Source: Paraburkholderia sp.
Lineage (GTDB): Bacteria > Pseudomonadota > Gammaproteobacteria > Burkholderiales > Burkholderiaceae
Direction of reading: 5' to 3'
Assembly: GCF_024281035.1 (NCBI RefSeq)
Contig: NZ_JAMXLH010000022.1
Location: forward strand, 62,001 to 126,000
DNA: 64,000 nucleotides
Shown in pieces: positions 39,786 through 48,767 of the stretch. The notes under the pieces were generated by a model, which saw nothing but the letters and a program-made list of their open reading frames with translations, was not told the origin of the DNA and did no database searches. The position numbers were made by a program, and so were the translations under genes. How positions within the stretch are numbered: position 1 is the first letter of the stretch; every line of letters begins with the position of its first letter.

Positions 39786-41705
39786 ATGGCACAAACGATC
39801 AAACAAGCCCTGTCCGTCCGCGAAATCAATGGCCGCGGTGACTTCGTGCGCCAGATGGAAGTGGGCGCAATCGACGCGGAGGCGCGCACCGTGCAGGTGG
39901 CGTTTTCGTCGGAAACGCCTGTGCGCCAGTGGTACGGGATGGAAATCCTGTCTCACGCTGACGGCGCGGTGGATATGTCGCGCCTGAACAACTTCGGTGC
40001 CAATCTGATGGACCACGATTGGACCGATCAAGTCGGCGTGATCGAGTCGGCCACCATCGACGCAGACGGCATGGGCCGCGCCCTGATCCGCTTCAGCCGC
40101 AGCGCGCGTGCGCAGGAAATTTTCCAGGACGTTATCGACGGCATCCGAAAGCATGTTTCGGTGGGATACCGCGTGCTGGAAATCGTGCTGACGGAGCAAA
40201 GCGAAGATGGCCCCGACGTGTACACCGTCACGTCTTGGCTGCCTTACGAAATTAGTTGGGTCGCCGTTCCCGCCGATACCACCGTTGGCGTTGGCCGCTC
40301 CCTCGCGCCCGGAAACCCTCATGTGGAACCCGTGCAAGCACAACCGCAAAATCCGCAGCAACACACTCCAACTGAAGGCAGCCGCCACATGGACCCGAAC
40401 ACGCAGAACCAGCCGGCGCACGCAGCGCCGCAGCAAATCGACACCAGCGCGGTGCGCCGTGAGGGAGGCGACGCTGAGCGCACCCGCGTAAGCGAAATCC
40501 TCACGATGGGCGAAACCTACGGCGCGCATGACCTCGCGCGCTCGTTCATCAAGGATGGCAAGAGCGTGGCCGAATTCCAGCGCGCGCTGCTGGATCACGT
40601 CGAAAAGCGCCAGTCGCGCCCCGTCACCGAGCAGACGCGCGACGCGTCGGTGGGCCTCACCGATGACGAAATCCGCAGTTACAGCTTCATGCGGGCGCTG
40701 CGCTCGCTGGCGAATCCGGGCGATGCGAAGCTGCGCAATGAGGCTGCTTTCGAGTTCGACGCGAGCCGCGCCGCAGCGGATCGGCTGGGCAAACAGGCGC
40801 AGGGCATCATGGTGCCGCCGGAAGTGCTGGCGCGCTCGCTGCGCTCCCTGAACATGGGTTCGAACGGCCAAGTGGGCGCTGGCAACACGGGTGCCGCATC
40901 GGTGGCAACGAACCTGATGGCGTCGGCGTTCATCGACATGCTTATCAATGCCACGACCATCATGAGGCTGGGCCGCACGCTGGGCGGCCTGGTCGGCAAC
41001 GTGGACATTCCGAAGAAAACGGCGCGCTCGCAGGGCTATTGGGTGGGCGAAGAAGCGGACGCCACTGCGCAGGAACCGGACCTGGGCCAGATTTCGCTGT
41101 CGCCCAAGACCGTTGCGGCGTACACCGATATTTCGCGCAAGCTGATGCAGCAATCGAGTCTGGACGTGGAAGCGCTGGTGCGCGCCGACCTCGCGGAAGC
41201 GATTGGCCTGGCGATCGACTACGCCGGTTACTACGGCACGGGAAACAACTTCCAGCCGCTGGGCATCGCGAACACGGCAGGAATCAGTGCTGTGCCGTTC
41301 GTCGGCGAGTTCCCGGCATACGCCGAAATCGTGGCGATGGAAACGGCCATCGCCAGCAAAAACGCGGCAATCGGCAATCTGTCGTATGTCCTGGACGCGG
41401 CGACCAAGGGCGCAGCCAAAACTACGCAGAAATTCCCCGGCACGCCGACCGGCGCCACGCTGTGGGAGCCGGGCGACACGATGAACGGCTACCGCACGGA
41501 AGTCACGAACCAGCTCGCGGCCGGTGATGTGTTCTTCGGCAACTTCGCCGACCTCATCATCGCCATGTGGGGCGGTCTGGACCTGATGGTTGACCCGTAC
41601 AGTCTCTCGAAGTCGGGCGGCGTGCGTGTCGTGGTCCACCAGGACGTGGATTTCGCGGTGCGCCGCGTCGAATCGTTCGCGCTGGGCCGCAAACCGGCGG
41701 TGTAA
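39786..41705 (+). CDS. Fused prohead protease and HK97-fold major capsid protein
   Basis: 639 aa from ATG 39786 (the track start is spurious). Residues 1-165 are a prohead protease: GANLMDHDWTDQVGVIE (His) and IRKHVSVGYRVLEI (Ser), with LPYEISWVAVPAD. A Pro/Gln-rich linker (NPHVEPVQAQPQNPQQHTPT) then a scaffold-like helical part. From about residue 340 comes an HK97-type capsid: RSLRSLNMGSNGQ, PKKTARSQGYWVGEEADATA and DIIAMWGGLDLMVDPYS-like end. The linker is encoded by copy 2 of the 18-bp repeat. Cleavage after assembly is expected to free the capsid. Confidence 0.85.
   Translation: MAQTIKQALSVREINGRGDFVRQMEVGAIDAEARTVQVAFSSETPVRQWYGMEILSHADGAVDMSRLNNFGANLMDHDWTDQVGVIESATIDADGMGRALIRFSRSARAQEIFQDVIDGIRKHVSVGYRVLEIVLTEQSEDGPDVYTVTSWLPYEISWVAVPADTTVGVGRSLAPGNPHVEPVQAQPQNPQQHTPTEGSRHMDPNTQNQPAHAAPQQIDTSAVRREGGDAERTRVSEILTMGETYGAHDLARSFIKDGKSVAEFQRALLDHVEKRQSRPVTEQTRDASVGLTDDEIRSYSFMRALRSLANPGDAKLRNEAAFEFDASRAAADRLGKQAQGIMVPPEVLARSLRSLNMGSNGQVGAGNTGAASVATNLMASAFIDMLINATTIMRLGRTLGGLVGNVDIPKKTARSQGYWVGEEADATAQEPDLGQISLSPKTVAAYTDISRKLMQQSSLDVEALVRADLAEAIGLAIDYAGYYGTGNNFQPLGIANTAGISAVPFVGEFPAYAEIVAMETAIASKNAAIGNLSYVLDAATKGAAKTTQKFPGTPTGATLWEPGDTMNGYRTEVTNQLAAGDVFFGNFADLIIAMWGGLDLMVDPYSLSKSGGVRVVVHQDVDFAVRRVESFALGRKPAV
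40312..40329 (+). repeat. 18-bp interspersed repeat, copy 2
   Basis: GAAACCCTCATGTGGAAC, in frame as NPHVEP, exactly at the join between protease and linker in the capsid fusion gene. Confidence 0.9.
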
Positions 41706-41743
41706 CGAGAGCGCTACCGATACGGCAGCAGTAGATTGAAACG

Positions 41744-41767
41744 ACAGGCCGCGAAAGCGGCCTGTTT
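41744..41767 (+). terminator. Stem-loop after the capsid gene
   Basis: ACAGGCCGC-GAAA-GCGGCCTGT: perfect 9-bp stem with GAAA loop, followed by TTCAC. It may reduce read-through after the abundant capsid message or protect its 3' end. Confidence 0.6.
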
Positions 41768-41785
41768 CACAGGTGAGCAAGGAAA

Positions 41786-41971
41786 ATGGCTTTCGAGCGT
41801 AGCGAAGTGGTGGAAATCCTTCGCCCTGTATGGGTGGGCGGCGAACTGATGGAAACCGGCGACCGCCTGGAACTGCCCGAGCGTGAGGCGCGCGACCTGA
41901 AGGCGTGCAAGGCCGCGCGTACGCTCACGGACAAGCCCGCGCGCCCCGTGTCGAAGGGTAAGGGCGCCTGA
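41786..41971 (+). CDS. Small head protein (61 aa)
   Basis: Good AAGGAAA ribosome site before ATG 41786. Product MAFERSEVVEILRPVWVGGE then LMETGDRLELPEREARDLKA: a small beta-rich body and basic Lys/Arg tail. It occupies the slot of small accessory head genes between capsid and FII-like genes; precise role unknown. Confidence 0.6.
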   Translation: MAFERSEVVEILRPVWVGGELMETGDRLELPEREARDLKACKAARTLTDKPARPVSKGKGA

Positions 41972-42291
41972 TGCCTGCGCAGCCGTCCTGGGACGATTTA
42001 AACGCGTTCCTGAACCCCGATGAATTCGCGAGTCTCGGAACCTTCACGCTGGCCGATGGCACGGTGCTGGAGGACATCGCGGGCGTGTTCGAGGAACCGG
42101 GCGAGTCTGCCGCGCTGGGCACGTTCGAACAGGACACCACGCGCCCCACGTTCACGTGCAAATGGTCGGACGTGTCGCGCGTTCGGCGCGGCGACGCGCT
42201 GGTGGTCGAGGGTGGCAACTACGAGGCGCACAAGACGCCGAGGCGTACCGGCGACGGTTTCGCCGTGGTGATTCTGGAGCCGTCTCTGTGA
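41971..42291 (+). CDS. Head-tail joining protein (lambda FII-like)
   Basis: 106 aa. MPAQPSWDDLNAFLNPDEFA, then GTVLEDIAGVFEEPGESAAL, FEQDTTRPTFTCKWSDVSRV and ALVVEGGNYEAHKTPRRTGD: the all-beta FII-like connector pattern. It should complete the head so that a tail can attach. Overlaps the next gene. Confidence 0.75.
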   Translation: MPAQPSWDDLNAFLNPDEFASLGTFTLADGTVLEDIAGVFEEPGESAALGTFEQDTTRPTFTCKWSDVSRVRRGDALVVEGGNYEAHKTPRRTGDGFAVVILEPSL

Positions 42292-42842
42292 TTGATATCG
42301 CCGTCAACGAAAGCGGTCTGGAGAATATCGAAGCGTTTCTGGCGGCGACGCCCAAGCAGGTGGACGCGGCGCTGGCGTCCACGTGTGTGAAGGTTGCGCG
42401 TTGGCTTACCACGCGATCCGTCCGCGGACTGGCGCAGCACCTGATGCTGCCGCAGAAGGAAGTACGGCGCCGCCTTCGAACGTTCCGGCTGGCCCGCGTG
42501 GCGGGCGGCAAGGGCGTACGCGTGTGGTACGGACTGGACCCCATGGGAATGATCCACCTGAACGCGAGGCAAACAAGGCAGGGCGTAACGGCCTATGGCG
42601 GCCGCTTCGTGAAAAGCGCCTTCATCGCGAACGGGCGAGCGGGCGTCAACGGCCCCGCGTCGAGCAATCGGCAGGTGTTCATCCGAAAGGGCAAGTCACG
42701 CTTGCCAATCAAGAAAGTCACGGTCGAGCTTGGCGACCCCGCGCAGACCTATATCGAAGATCACCTGCTGGGTGGCTCCGACTTCACGACGCAGCTTTAC
42801 AAGACATTCGAACACGAACTGGCATGGCGACAGAAACGGTAG
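42288..42842 (+). CDS. Minor tail protein Z-like (GPZ)
   Basis: 184 aa from GTG 42288 (GTGA overlap); the track start is too early. Pattern TPKQVDAALASTCVKVARWL, LPQKEVRRRLRTFRLARVAG, GLDPMGMIHLNARQT, GAFVK-like FVKSAFIANGRAG and VFIRKGKSRLPIKKVTVEL matches the lambda GpZ family. Involved in head-tail completion. The final 19 bases overlap the next gene. Confidence 0.75.
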   Translation: MIDIAVNESGLENIEAFLAATPKQVDAALASTCVKVARWLTTRSVRGLAQHLMLPQKEVRRRLRTFRLARVAGGKGVRVWYGLDPMGMIHLNARQTRQGVTAYGGRFVKSAFIANGRAGVNGPASSNRQVFIRKGKSRLPIKKVTVELGDPAQTYIEDHLLGGSDFTTQLYKTFEHELAWRQKR

Positions 42843-43402
42843 TGGACATTTCGGCCTATCAGGACGCCGTGGTGGCACAGATACAGGCTACGTTCCCTGA
42901 CTTCAAGACGGTTGAATTCGACCGCGAGGAAACCGACCGCGACGAGCTGGAGGGCGTCGATCTTCCGGCGATCCTTCTTGACCTGACTGAATTCGAAAAC
43001 GAAGGCGTGGAAGATCGTGGCACGGGGCAGCTTTCGATGCGCGGCAGGCTGGAGGCTCGCGTAATCATCGGCTACCGCACGACGAAGGCAAAGACCGCCG
43101 CGCGCACGGCAGCCGGTGCGCTCGCCGCGTGGCTTCGCTTGAAGCGATTCACGGGCGCCAATGTGTGGACTGAGGCGGCGCAGGTGATCGGCGCTTACCG
43201 TGACGACTTCGCGCCGGGGTGCGACCGCTATGTGGTTTGGCGTGTGGAGTGGACGCAGGTGCTACAACTTGGGCAGGACATATGGGCTGCGGACTTCGAC
43301 GGCACGACGCCAGCCAATCCCACGTATAGCTTTTCGCCCGATATCGGCGCCGGCAACGAATCGGCCTATCAGCCCGTCATGCCGCCGGGTGCGCCATCAT
43401 GA
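42824..43402 (+). CDS. Tail terminator-like protein
   Basis: 192 aa from ATG 42824, inside the end of the Z-like gene; the track start is far too early. DISAYQDAVVAQIQATFPDF then AILLDLTEFENEGVEDRGTG, LEARVIIGYRTTKAKTAART and WRVEWTQVLQLGQDIW resembles tail terminator proteins (lambda U position, alpha/beta fold). It should cap the tail and join it to the head. Overlaps the V gene by four bases. Confidence 0.6.
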   Translation: MATETVVDISAYQDAVVAQIQATFPDFKTVEFDREETDRDELEGVDLPAILLDLTEFENEGVEDRGTGQLSMRGRLEARVIIGYRTTKAKTAARTAAGALAAWLRLKRFTGANVWTEAAQVIGAYRDDFAPGCDRYVVWRVEWTQVLQLGQDIWAADFDGTTPANPTYSFSPDIGAGNESAYQPVMPPGAPS

Positions 43403-44073
43403 TGCAGGACATTGGCGAGCTGCAGCGCCAGATATCGCAGCTTCTGCGCATCGGCACCGTGGTGCAGCTCGTGGCGGGAACAGATACGGCCGTCGTAGAG
43501 ATAGGCGGCGTGCAGTCGGACCCGATGCAATGGGCCACGATTCGCGCCGGCACTGATGCGGACTGGTGGGCACCCTCTCCGGGCGAACAGGTGCTGGTAT
43601 TCGCGCCGTATGGCGACATGGCGCAGGCCATCATCCTGTTTTCACTGTATCAGGACGCCTACGCCGCACCGACGACGGACCCGAACGTAAGGCGTCGCAC
43701 GTACAGCGACGGGGCGGTGGAGCAGTACGACAAGAGCGCGCACGCGTATCTGTTGCAGATACCCAGCGGCGGCAGCTTCACGGTGGAGGTGGGCGGCTCG
43801 TCCATGACGCTTACGGACGGCAAACTGGCGCTCAAGGTTTCGCAGATCGAGCATGACGGCGACCAGGCCACATTCATGGGCGCGGCGACCGTCACCAAGC
43901 TGCTTACCTGGATGGCTGGTGTTTCGGGGGCAGCGGGCAACAGCGGGGGCGCCAATGCTATTGTGGGCGGTGTCAACGTGACCGGCGGCGACGTGAACGT
44001 GGACGGTATCGGCGTGAAGTCGCACCACCACACTGAACACGACGGGCCGCCGACAAGCGCCGCCGAGGCGTAA
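43399..44073 (+). CDS. Baseplate assembly protein V
   Basis: 224 aa, P2 GpV-like: QLLRIGTVVQLVAGTDTAVV, ADWWAPSPGEQVLVFAPYGD and QAIILFSLYQDAYAAP form the OB-fold part; VTGGDVNVDGIGVKSHHHTE is the C-terminal spike repeat and tip with iron-binding HxH. It forms the tail spike that punctures the outer membrane. Confidence 0.88.
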   Translation: MMQDIGELQRQISQLLRIGTVVQLVAGTDTAVVEIGGVQSDPMQWATIRAGTDADWWAPSPGEQVLVFAPYGDMAQAIILFSLYQDAYAAPTTDPNVRRRTYSDGAVEQYDKSAHAYLLQIPSGGSFTVEVGGSSMTLTDGKLALKVSQIEHDGDQATFMGAATVTKLLTWMAGVSGAAGNSGGANAIVGGVNVTGGDVNVDGIGVKSHHHTEHDGPPTSAAEA

Positions 44074-44076
44074 AGC

Positions 44077-44094
44077 GAAACCCTCATGTGGAAC
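44077..44094 (+). repeat. 18-bp interspersed repeat, copy 3
   Basis: GAAACCCTCATGTGGAAC, just after the V stop and containing the ATG that the track uses as the start of the W gene. Confidence 0.9.
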
Positions 44095-44463
44095 GGGATG
44101 CTGGCGAAAGCCAGAATTCCGCCCATGAACGGGACCAGCGCGACCACGGGAAAGCCGCTTTCAGGTATCGAACACCTGAGGCAGTCTATTACCGATATCC
44201 TCAATACTCCGAAAGGTAGCCGCGTGATGCGTCGCGACTACGGCAGCGACTTGCCCGAGCTTGTGGATGCGCCCATGAATCTGGCCGTGCTTTCGCGCAT
44301 CTATGCAGCGACGGCAGACGCGATCCGCAAGTGGGAGCCGCGTTTTCAGGTAAAGCAGGTTGTCGCCAGTAGCGCGCAGCCTGGGCAAGTTGTGCTGGAC
44401 CTGTACGGCATTTATAAGCCGGATGGCCAGGCCATCACGCTCGACGGAATCAGGGTGTCGTAA
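44086..44463 (+). CDS. Baseplate assembly protein W (gp25-like)
   Basis: 125 aa if ATG 44086 is used; family similarity begins at MNGTSATTGKPLSGIEHLRQ (ATG 44125), so the true start is uncertain. Conserved: SITDILNTPKGSRVMRRDYG and SDLPELVDAPMN, the GpW/gp25 lysozyme-like baseplate signature. Part of the wedge joining J to the hub. The upstream ATG lies inside the 18-bp repeat. Confidence 0.85.
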   Translation: MWNGMLAKARIPPMNGTSATTGKPLSGIEHLRQSITDILNTPKGSRVMRRDYGSDLPELVDAPMNLAVLSRIYAATADAIRKWEPRFQVKQVVASSAQPGQVVLDLYGIYKPDGQAITLDGIRVS

Positions 44464-45374
44464 TGTCGGGCGCCTACATTGCCGTTGATCTTTCGACGCT
44501 GCCGCCGCCGCAGATCATTGATCCGCTGGATTTCGACACGATTTTCGCAGACATGCTGACTGATCTCATGTCGCGCGACACCACGTTTTCCGCGCTGGTG
44601 GAGTCCGATCCGACATACAAAGTTCTGCAGGTGGCCGCGTATCGCGAAACGCTGCTGCGCCAGCGCGTGAACGAAGCCGCGCAGGCGCTGTTGCTCGCCT
44701 ACGCGCAGGACGGCGACCTGGACCAGCTTGCGGCTGGGTTCGACGTGGAGCGCCTGACGGTTACGTCGGCAGACAACACCACTGTTCCGCCCACGGCTGC
44801 CGTCATGGAATCGAACGACGCTCTGCGCTCGCGCACGCAGCAATCGTTCGAAGGCTTCACCAGTGCTGGCCCCGTGGGCGCATACGAGTTCTATGCGCTG
44901 TCGGCGTCCGGTTTGGTGCTGGACGTGAGCGTGACAAGCCCGACGCCTGGCACGGTGCTGGTAACGATCCTGCATGCGAACGGCGACGGTGGCGCGGACA
45001 ACGATCCGAACGAAACGCTGCTGGCCGCAGTCACTGCGGCACTGAGCGCTGAGAACGTGCGCCCGCTGTGCGATACGGTAATTGTGCAATTCGCCACGAT
45101 CCTGCCGTATACGATCAATGCGACGCTGGACATTTACGCGAACGTCGACCAGGCAGCGGTGCTGGCACTCGCGCAGCAGAACGCGCAGGCCTACGCAGAC
45201 AGCGTGCATAAGTGCGGTGGTGCGCCGACGCTTGCGGGCGTGTATGCAGCGCTGTGGGCCACGGGCGTGCAAAATGTCGTGTTGAATGCCGGAGGCATTC
45301 AGGCCGACATGGCAGCGGACAAAACGCATGCATCGTATTGCACTGGCATAACGGTTAGCGGGGCTGCAGTCTGA
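44463..45374 (+). CDS. Baseplate assembly protein J
   Basis: 303 aa, P2 GpJ-like: PPPQIIDPLDFDTIFADMLT, YKVLQVAAYRETLLRQRVNE, DLDQLAAGFDVERLT, AGPVGAYEFYALSASGLVLD and VLVTILHANGDG. It forms the baseplate wedge rim. Overlaps the W stop by one base and the I start. Confidence 0.9.
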   Translation: MSGAYIAVDLSTLPPPQIIDPLDFDTIFADMLTDLMSRDTTFSALVESDPTYKVLQVAAYRETLLRQRVNEAAQALLLAYAQDGDLDQLAAGFDVERLTVTSADNTTVPPTAAVMESNDALRSRTQQSFEGFTSAGPVGAYEFYALSASGLVLDVSVTSPTPGTVLVTILHANGDGGADNDPNETLLAAVTAALSAENVRPLCDTVIVQFATILPYTINATLDIYANVDQAAVLALAQQNAQAYADSVHKCGGAPTLAGVYAALWATGVQNVVLNAGGIQADMAADKTHASYCTGITVSGAAV

Positions 45375-45949
45375 TGGCCGATCCTAGCCTTCTGCCGCCG
45401 AGTGCGACGAATCAAGAGCGCGCGATTGCGAACAGCCTCGCACGCCTGTCTGACGTGCCGGTGCCAATTCGATCCCTCTACAACGCGGAAACGTGCCCCG
45501 TAGAACTGCTGCCGTGGCTCGCATGGGCCTATTCGGTTGGCGAGTGGGACAGCAACTGGCCCGAGTCGACTAAGCGCGCCGTGATCGCGTCCAGCGTTGC
45601 CGTGCATCGAATCAAGGGCACGCCAGCGTCCATAAAGATGGCGCTGGCCGCTGCAGGTTATCCGAACGCGGAAGTGGTCGAAGGCGCTGGCGCGTGGATG
45701 CTGGACGGCTCGCGCAATCTCGACGGCACCAGTTACCTGGGCGACTCGGACGGCACGAAGTGGGCGTGGTATCGCGTGAAGCTTGCCAATCCGATTGCGA
45801 ATAGCCAGGTGGAGCAGGTGAAGCGGATTCTAGCGAACACCGCGCCAGCGCGCTGCTATCTCGAAGCGCTGGATTTCACGGAAGCGGCTTTCATCTTAAA
45901 CGGGACCGTGAAGCTGGACGGAACCTATAACCTTGGCACTGTTGACTAA
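45374..45949 (+). CDS. Tail protein I
   Basis: 191 aa, P2 GpI-like: [40 protein letters not shown] then [20 protein letters not shown] and [20 protein letters not shown]. Joins the baseplate to the fibre. The C-terminus carries repeated [14 protein letters not shown]-type strands. Overlaps both neighbours. Confidence 0.9.
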   Translation: MADPSLLPPSATNQERAIANSLARLSDVPVPIRSLYNAETCPVELLPWLAWAYSVGEWDSNWPESTKRAVIASSVAVHRIKGTPASIKMALAAAGYPNAEVVEGAGAWMLDGSRNLDGTSYLGDSDGTKWAWYRVKLANPIANSQVEQVKRILANTAPARCYLEALDFTEAAFILNGTVKLDGTYNLGTVD

Positions 45950-47514
45950 TGGCGAACCTGCCCGAAGTAGACCAATTCGACACTGGCGTCTACCAGTGGG
46001 AAACCAACGATAACGCGCTGGGTGGCGTAAACGGCGTTATGAACACGCCGCCCAAATCGCTGGCGAATCGCACGCGCTTCCTGCTGAATCGCATTCTGGA
46101 CGGCGTGCTGAATTTCATTGGCGACAGCGGCGCGAAAAACGCTATCACGCTTGTCTACCCGCTGCCCGTTCCAGCGCTGAAAGACGGGATGGAAATCAAT
46201 TTCCGCGTGGCCGTCACGAACGACAACGCGGTAAATGTCGCGCTGACGAACGCGGGCGGCAATGCGTTGGCCACGCTGCCGCTGTACGGCGGCGACCATG
46301 CGGCGCTGTCGGGCGGCGAGCTGCCTGCAGGTGCGGGCGTGCGTGCGCGTCTGAATACCGCGCTGAACGCTGCGAATGGCGGTGCGTGGGTAATCATGGC
46401 AGTGTCGGGCGGCTATGCTCGCGTGCCGACTGCGCCCACTGGCGATATGTCCACGAAGGTGGCCAATATGGCCGCGCTGTTTCAGGCGTTCAACGGCCTC
46501 AAAAACGTGGACGTGTCGGCGGCCGGCGATACCGCCCTGACAGCGGCGCAGTATGGCGTGGGCATGCTGAAGCTTACCGGCGCGCTGCCAGCTTCGAAAA
46601 ATCTGCTGTTCCCGGCGCAGACGGGGCAGTGGATTATCGACAACGAAGCCACGGGCAATTACAACATCACGGCAGAAGTAACCGGCGGCGTCGGCGCAGG
46701 CGTCGTGCTGCCGGTTGGCTCGCCGGTTATTGTCCAGTCGGACGGAACGAATATCAAATTCGCCAGCGCAGGCGGGCAGGCGGGTTTCCGTGCCGTGCCG
46801 ATTAGTGGCCAGGCAGGTCCGTCCATCACGATCACGGGCGGCTACACGCCAGGCGCTCTCATGATCGAGAAGAACGGTTCCATGCTGGAGCCGGGCACCG
46901 CGGCTGCGCCCGACTTCACGGCGACGGACGGTAAGACGATCAATTTCACGCAGGCGCTGGTGGCAGCGGACACGCTGACAATCTATCTGTTCTCGACGTT
47001 CAACGTGGCCAACGCCGTGCAGAAGTCGGGCGACACGATGGGCGGCCCCCTTGCCCTGTATGCCGGTTCTACGGTGTCGGCGCCAGCGGCGGGCGACAAC
47101 AGCCAGAACGTTCCCAGCACGTCGTGGTTCAAGGGCGAGGCGGCGACGGAAACGAATGTGGGCACGCTGAAGGTGGCCACGCAGGCATTGACGAATGCAG
47201 GCGCCGACGATGCCACGGCGGTTACGCCGAAGAAGCTGCGCGCGGGGTTTTCGATTTCGTTGGCGGCAAACGGCTATGTGGCTTTCCCGTCATGGCTGGG
47301 CGCCCTGATTATCCAGTGGGGGATTACAGGGGCATCCCCTGGGGGAACTGGCGTTGCCTTCCCCACTACTTTCCCGACTGCCGTTCGGGCTGTCGCCATT
47401 GGCGGTATCGGCGGGGTGGTGGCGGCTGTCTCCGCGAGCAGTAATTCCGCGTTCATATGCACCTCCAGCGCCGCTACGGGCGGACAAACGTGGTGGATGG
47501 CGATAGGTAACTAA
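45949..47514 (+). CDS. Tail fibre protein
   Basis: 521 aa. Baseplate-attachment start [20 protein letters not shown] and [16 protein letters not shown] are typical of fibres following gene I. The middle is repetitive beta shaft; the tip module [20 protein letters not shown] then [17 protein letters not shown] is a common receptor-binding C-terminus. This tip module recurs in the next gene. Likely determines host range. Confidence 0.85.
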   Translation: MANLPEVDQFDTGVYQWETNDNALGGVNGVMNTPPKSLANRTRFLLNRILDGVLNFIGDSGAKNAITLVYPLPVPALKDGMEINFRVAVTNDNAVNVALTNAGGNALATLPLYGGDHAALSGGELPAGAGVRARLNTALNAANGGAWVIMAVSGGYARVPTAPTGDMSTKVANMAALFQAFNGLKNVDVSAAGDTALTAAQYGVGMLKLTGALPASKNLLFPAQTGQWIIDNEATGNYNITAEVTGGVGAGVVLPVGSPVIVQSDGTNIKFASAGGQAGFRAVPISGQAGPSITITGGYTPGALMIEKNGSMLEPGTAAAPDFTATDGKTINFTQALVAADTLTIYLFSTFNVANAVQKSGDTMGGPLALYAGSTVSAPAAGDNSQNVPSTSWFKGEAATETNVGTLKVATQALTNAGADDATAVTPKKLRAGFSISLAANGYVAFPSWLGALIIQWGITGASPGGTGVAFPTTFPTAVRAVAIGGIGGVVAAVSASSNSAFICTSSAATGGQTWWMAIGN

Positions 47515-47529
47515 GGGAGGGAAAACAAT

Positions 47530-48063
47530 ATGTCACTCGCATCCAATCTCGCTGCGCTTGCGCGGCTGCTGACGGCGGCCGCCAACGGCATCATTAACGG
47601 CACCACGCCCGCGTCGGGCGACAACAGCACGGCGCTGGCCACCACGGCGTGGATGAAGGCCGAGCAGGCCCAGGAAACCGTGCAGGGCACATCGAAGGTG
47701 GCTACGCAGGCGATCACGAACGCAGGCACCGACGACACCACTATCGTCACGCCGAAGAAACTGCGCGCGGGGTTTTCGATTTCGCTGGGCGCGAATGGCT
47801 ATATCGCGTTCCCGACGTGGTTAGGCGGTCTGATTATCCAGTGGATGACGCTCGGGTCGATCGGAGCGCAGGGGAGCGTGTCGGTTACGCTGCCAATAGC
47901 GTTCCCTACGATGGGATTTGTTGCGTTTGCAAACTCCGTGGACGGCGGCTTTACGGCTACGTATCGGGTGAACCCGACCACCCCATCCAAGACTGCCGTC
48001 ACTGTGGGTAACACATACAACGCTGCAATTCCCGGCGCAATGCTTCTCGTACTCGGATATTAA
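47530..48063 (+). CDS. Second tail-fibre tip protein (duplicated receptor-binding module)
   Basis: 177 aa with GGGAGGG upstream. Residues 55-115 ([20 protein letters not shown] then FPTWLGGLIIQWMTLG) duplicate the tip module of the preceding fibre, with identical stretches of DNA, while the end differs (AFANSVDGGFTATYRVNPTT). It lacks the baseplate-attachment part. It may be a partner subunit, or an alternative tip cassette for recombination with the main fibre gene. Confidence 0.7.
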   Translation: MSLASNLAALARLLTAAANGIINGTTPASGDNSTALATTAWMKAEQAQETVQGTSKVATQAITNAGTDDTTIVTPKKLRAGFSISLGANGYIAFPTWLGGLIIQWMTLGSIGAQGSVSVTLPIAFPTMGFVAFANSVDGGFTATYRVNPTTPSKTAVTVGNTYNAAIPGAMLLVLGY

Positions 48064-48065
48064 TC

Positions 48066-48638
48066 ATGAGCCAGAAATACGCATCCTATGACGCTACCGG
48101 GGCAATCACCGGCTTCTACGATGACGCCATCGGCATGCCGCCCGCTGGCACGCTGAAATTGGCGATCACGAACGACCAGTGGCAGGCATGCCTGGCCAGC
48201 CCTGGTGCGTACGTCGTGGACACTGTGGCAATTGCCGTTATGGCTGCGCCGCCGGTTGATCCGACCGTGGTTCTCGCAAGCGCGAAGGCCGTCAAGATTT
48301 CGGCGCTGCAGGCCGCGTGCGGTGCGGCGCTTGTCGCGGGCTTCGCGTCGTCGGCGCTGGGCGCCCCGCACACTTACCCGTCGCAGAAGAACGACCAGGA
48401 CAACCTGCAAAGCGCGGTGGCCGCGTCGGGAGGGCAGGCGGGCGCATGGGCCACGCCGCTGTGGTGCGAGGATCAAACCGGCACCTGGGCGTACACCGCG
48501 CACACGGCGGCACAGGTGGCGCAGGTGAATGTGGATTGGGTGGCGTTCCGCACGGCGGCACAGTCGAAGTACGCGGCAGCCGTCGCGCAGGTGAATGCAG
48601 CGACCACGGCGGACGCCGTCGCGGCGGTGTCTGCATAA
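48066..48638 (+). CDS. Tail fibre assembly-type protein (DUF4376-like)
   Basis: 190 aa. MSQKYASYDATGAITGFYDD then an N-terminal fibre-assembly-like part; the body SAKAVKISALQAACGAALVA followed by GFASSALGAPHTYPSQKNDQ and DNLQSAV is the DUF4376 signature, often found in fibre chaperones. Ala-rich C-terminal helices. Follows the fibre genes directly, as chaperones do. Confidence 0.7.
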   Translation: MSQKYASYDATGAITGFYDDAIGMPPAGTLKLAITNDQWQACLASPGAYVVDTVAIAVMAAPPVDPTVVLASAKAVKISALQAACGAALVAGFASSALGAPHTYPSQKNDQDNLQSAVAASGGQAGAWATPLWCEDQTGTWAYTAHTAAQVAQVNVDWVAFRTAAQSKYAAAVAQVNAATTADAVAAVSA

Positions 48639-48660
48639 CATTCAGGCGGGAGCAGCCACT

Positions 48661-48684
48661 GGGCGCCTTCGGGCGCCCTTTTTT
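48661..48684 (+). terminator. Rho-independent terminator
   Basis: GGGCGCC-TTCG-GGCGCCC followed by TTTTTT: a textbook intrinsic terminator after the fibre genes. It would separate the baseplate/fibre block from the sheath block. Confidence 0.88.
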
Positions 48685-48689
48685 ATGCC

Positions 48690-48707
48690 GAAACCCTCAT
48701 GTGGAAC
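48690..48707 (+). repeat. 18-bp interspersed repeat, copy 4
   Basis: GAAACCCTCATGTGGAAC in the intergenic gap between the terminator and the tail sheath gene. Confidence 0.9.
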
Positions 48708-48767
48708 GTGTGCGGCCGCAAAGCGATCATGGCGCCAATCTGAAACCAGACCGCCACAAAAGGCCAT

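Noticed and set aside
39777-41780. 667-aa minus-strand ORF opposite the capsid fusion gene
   Set aside because: Arg/His/Ala-rich product with no family features; the plus strand encodes a clear protease-capsid. A shadow caused by high GC content.
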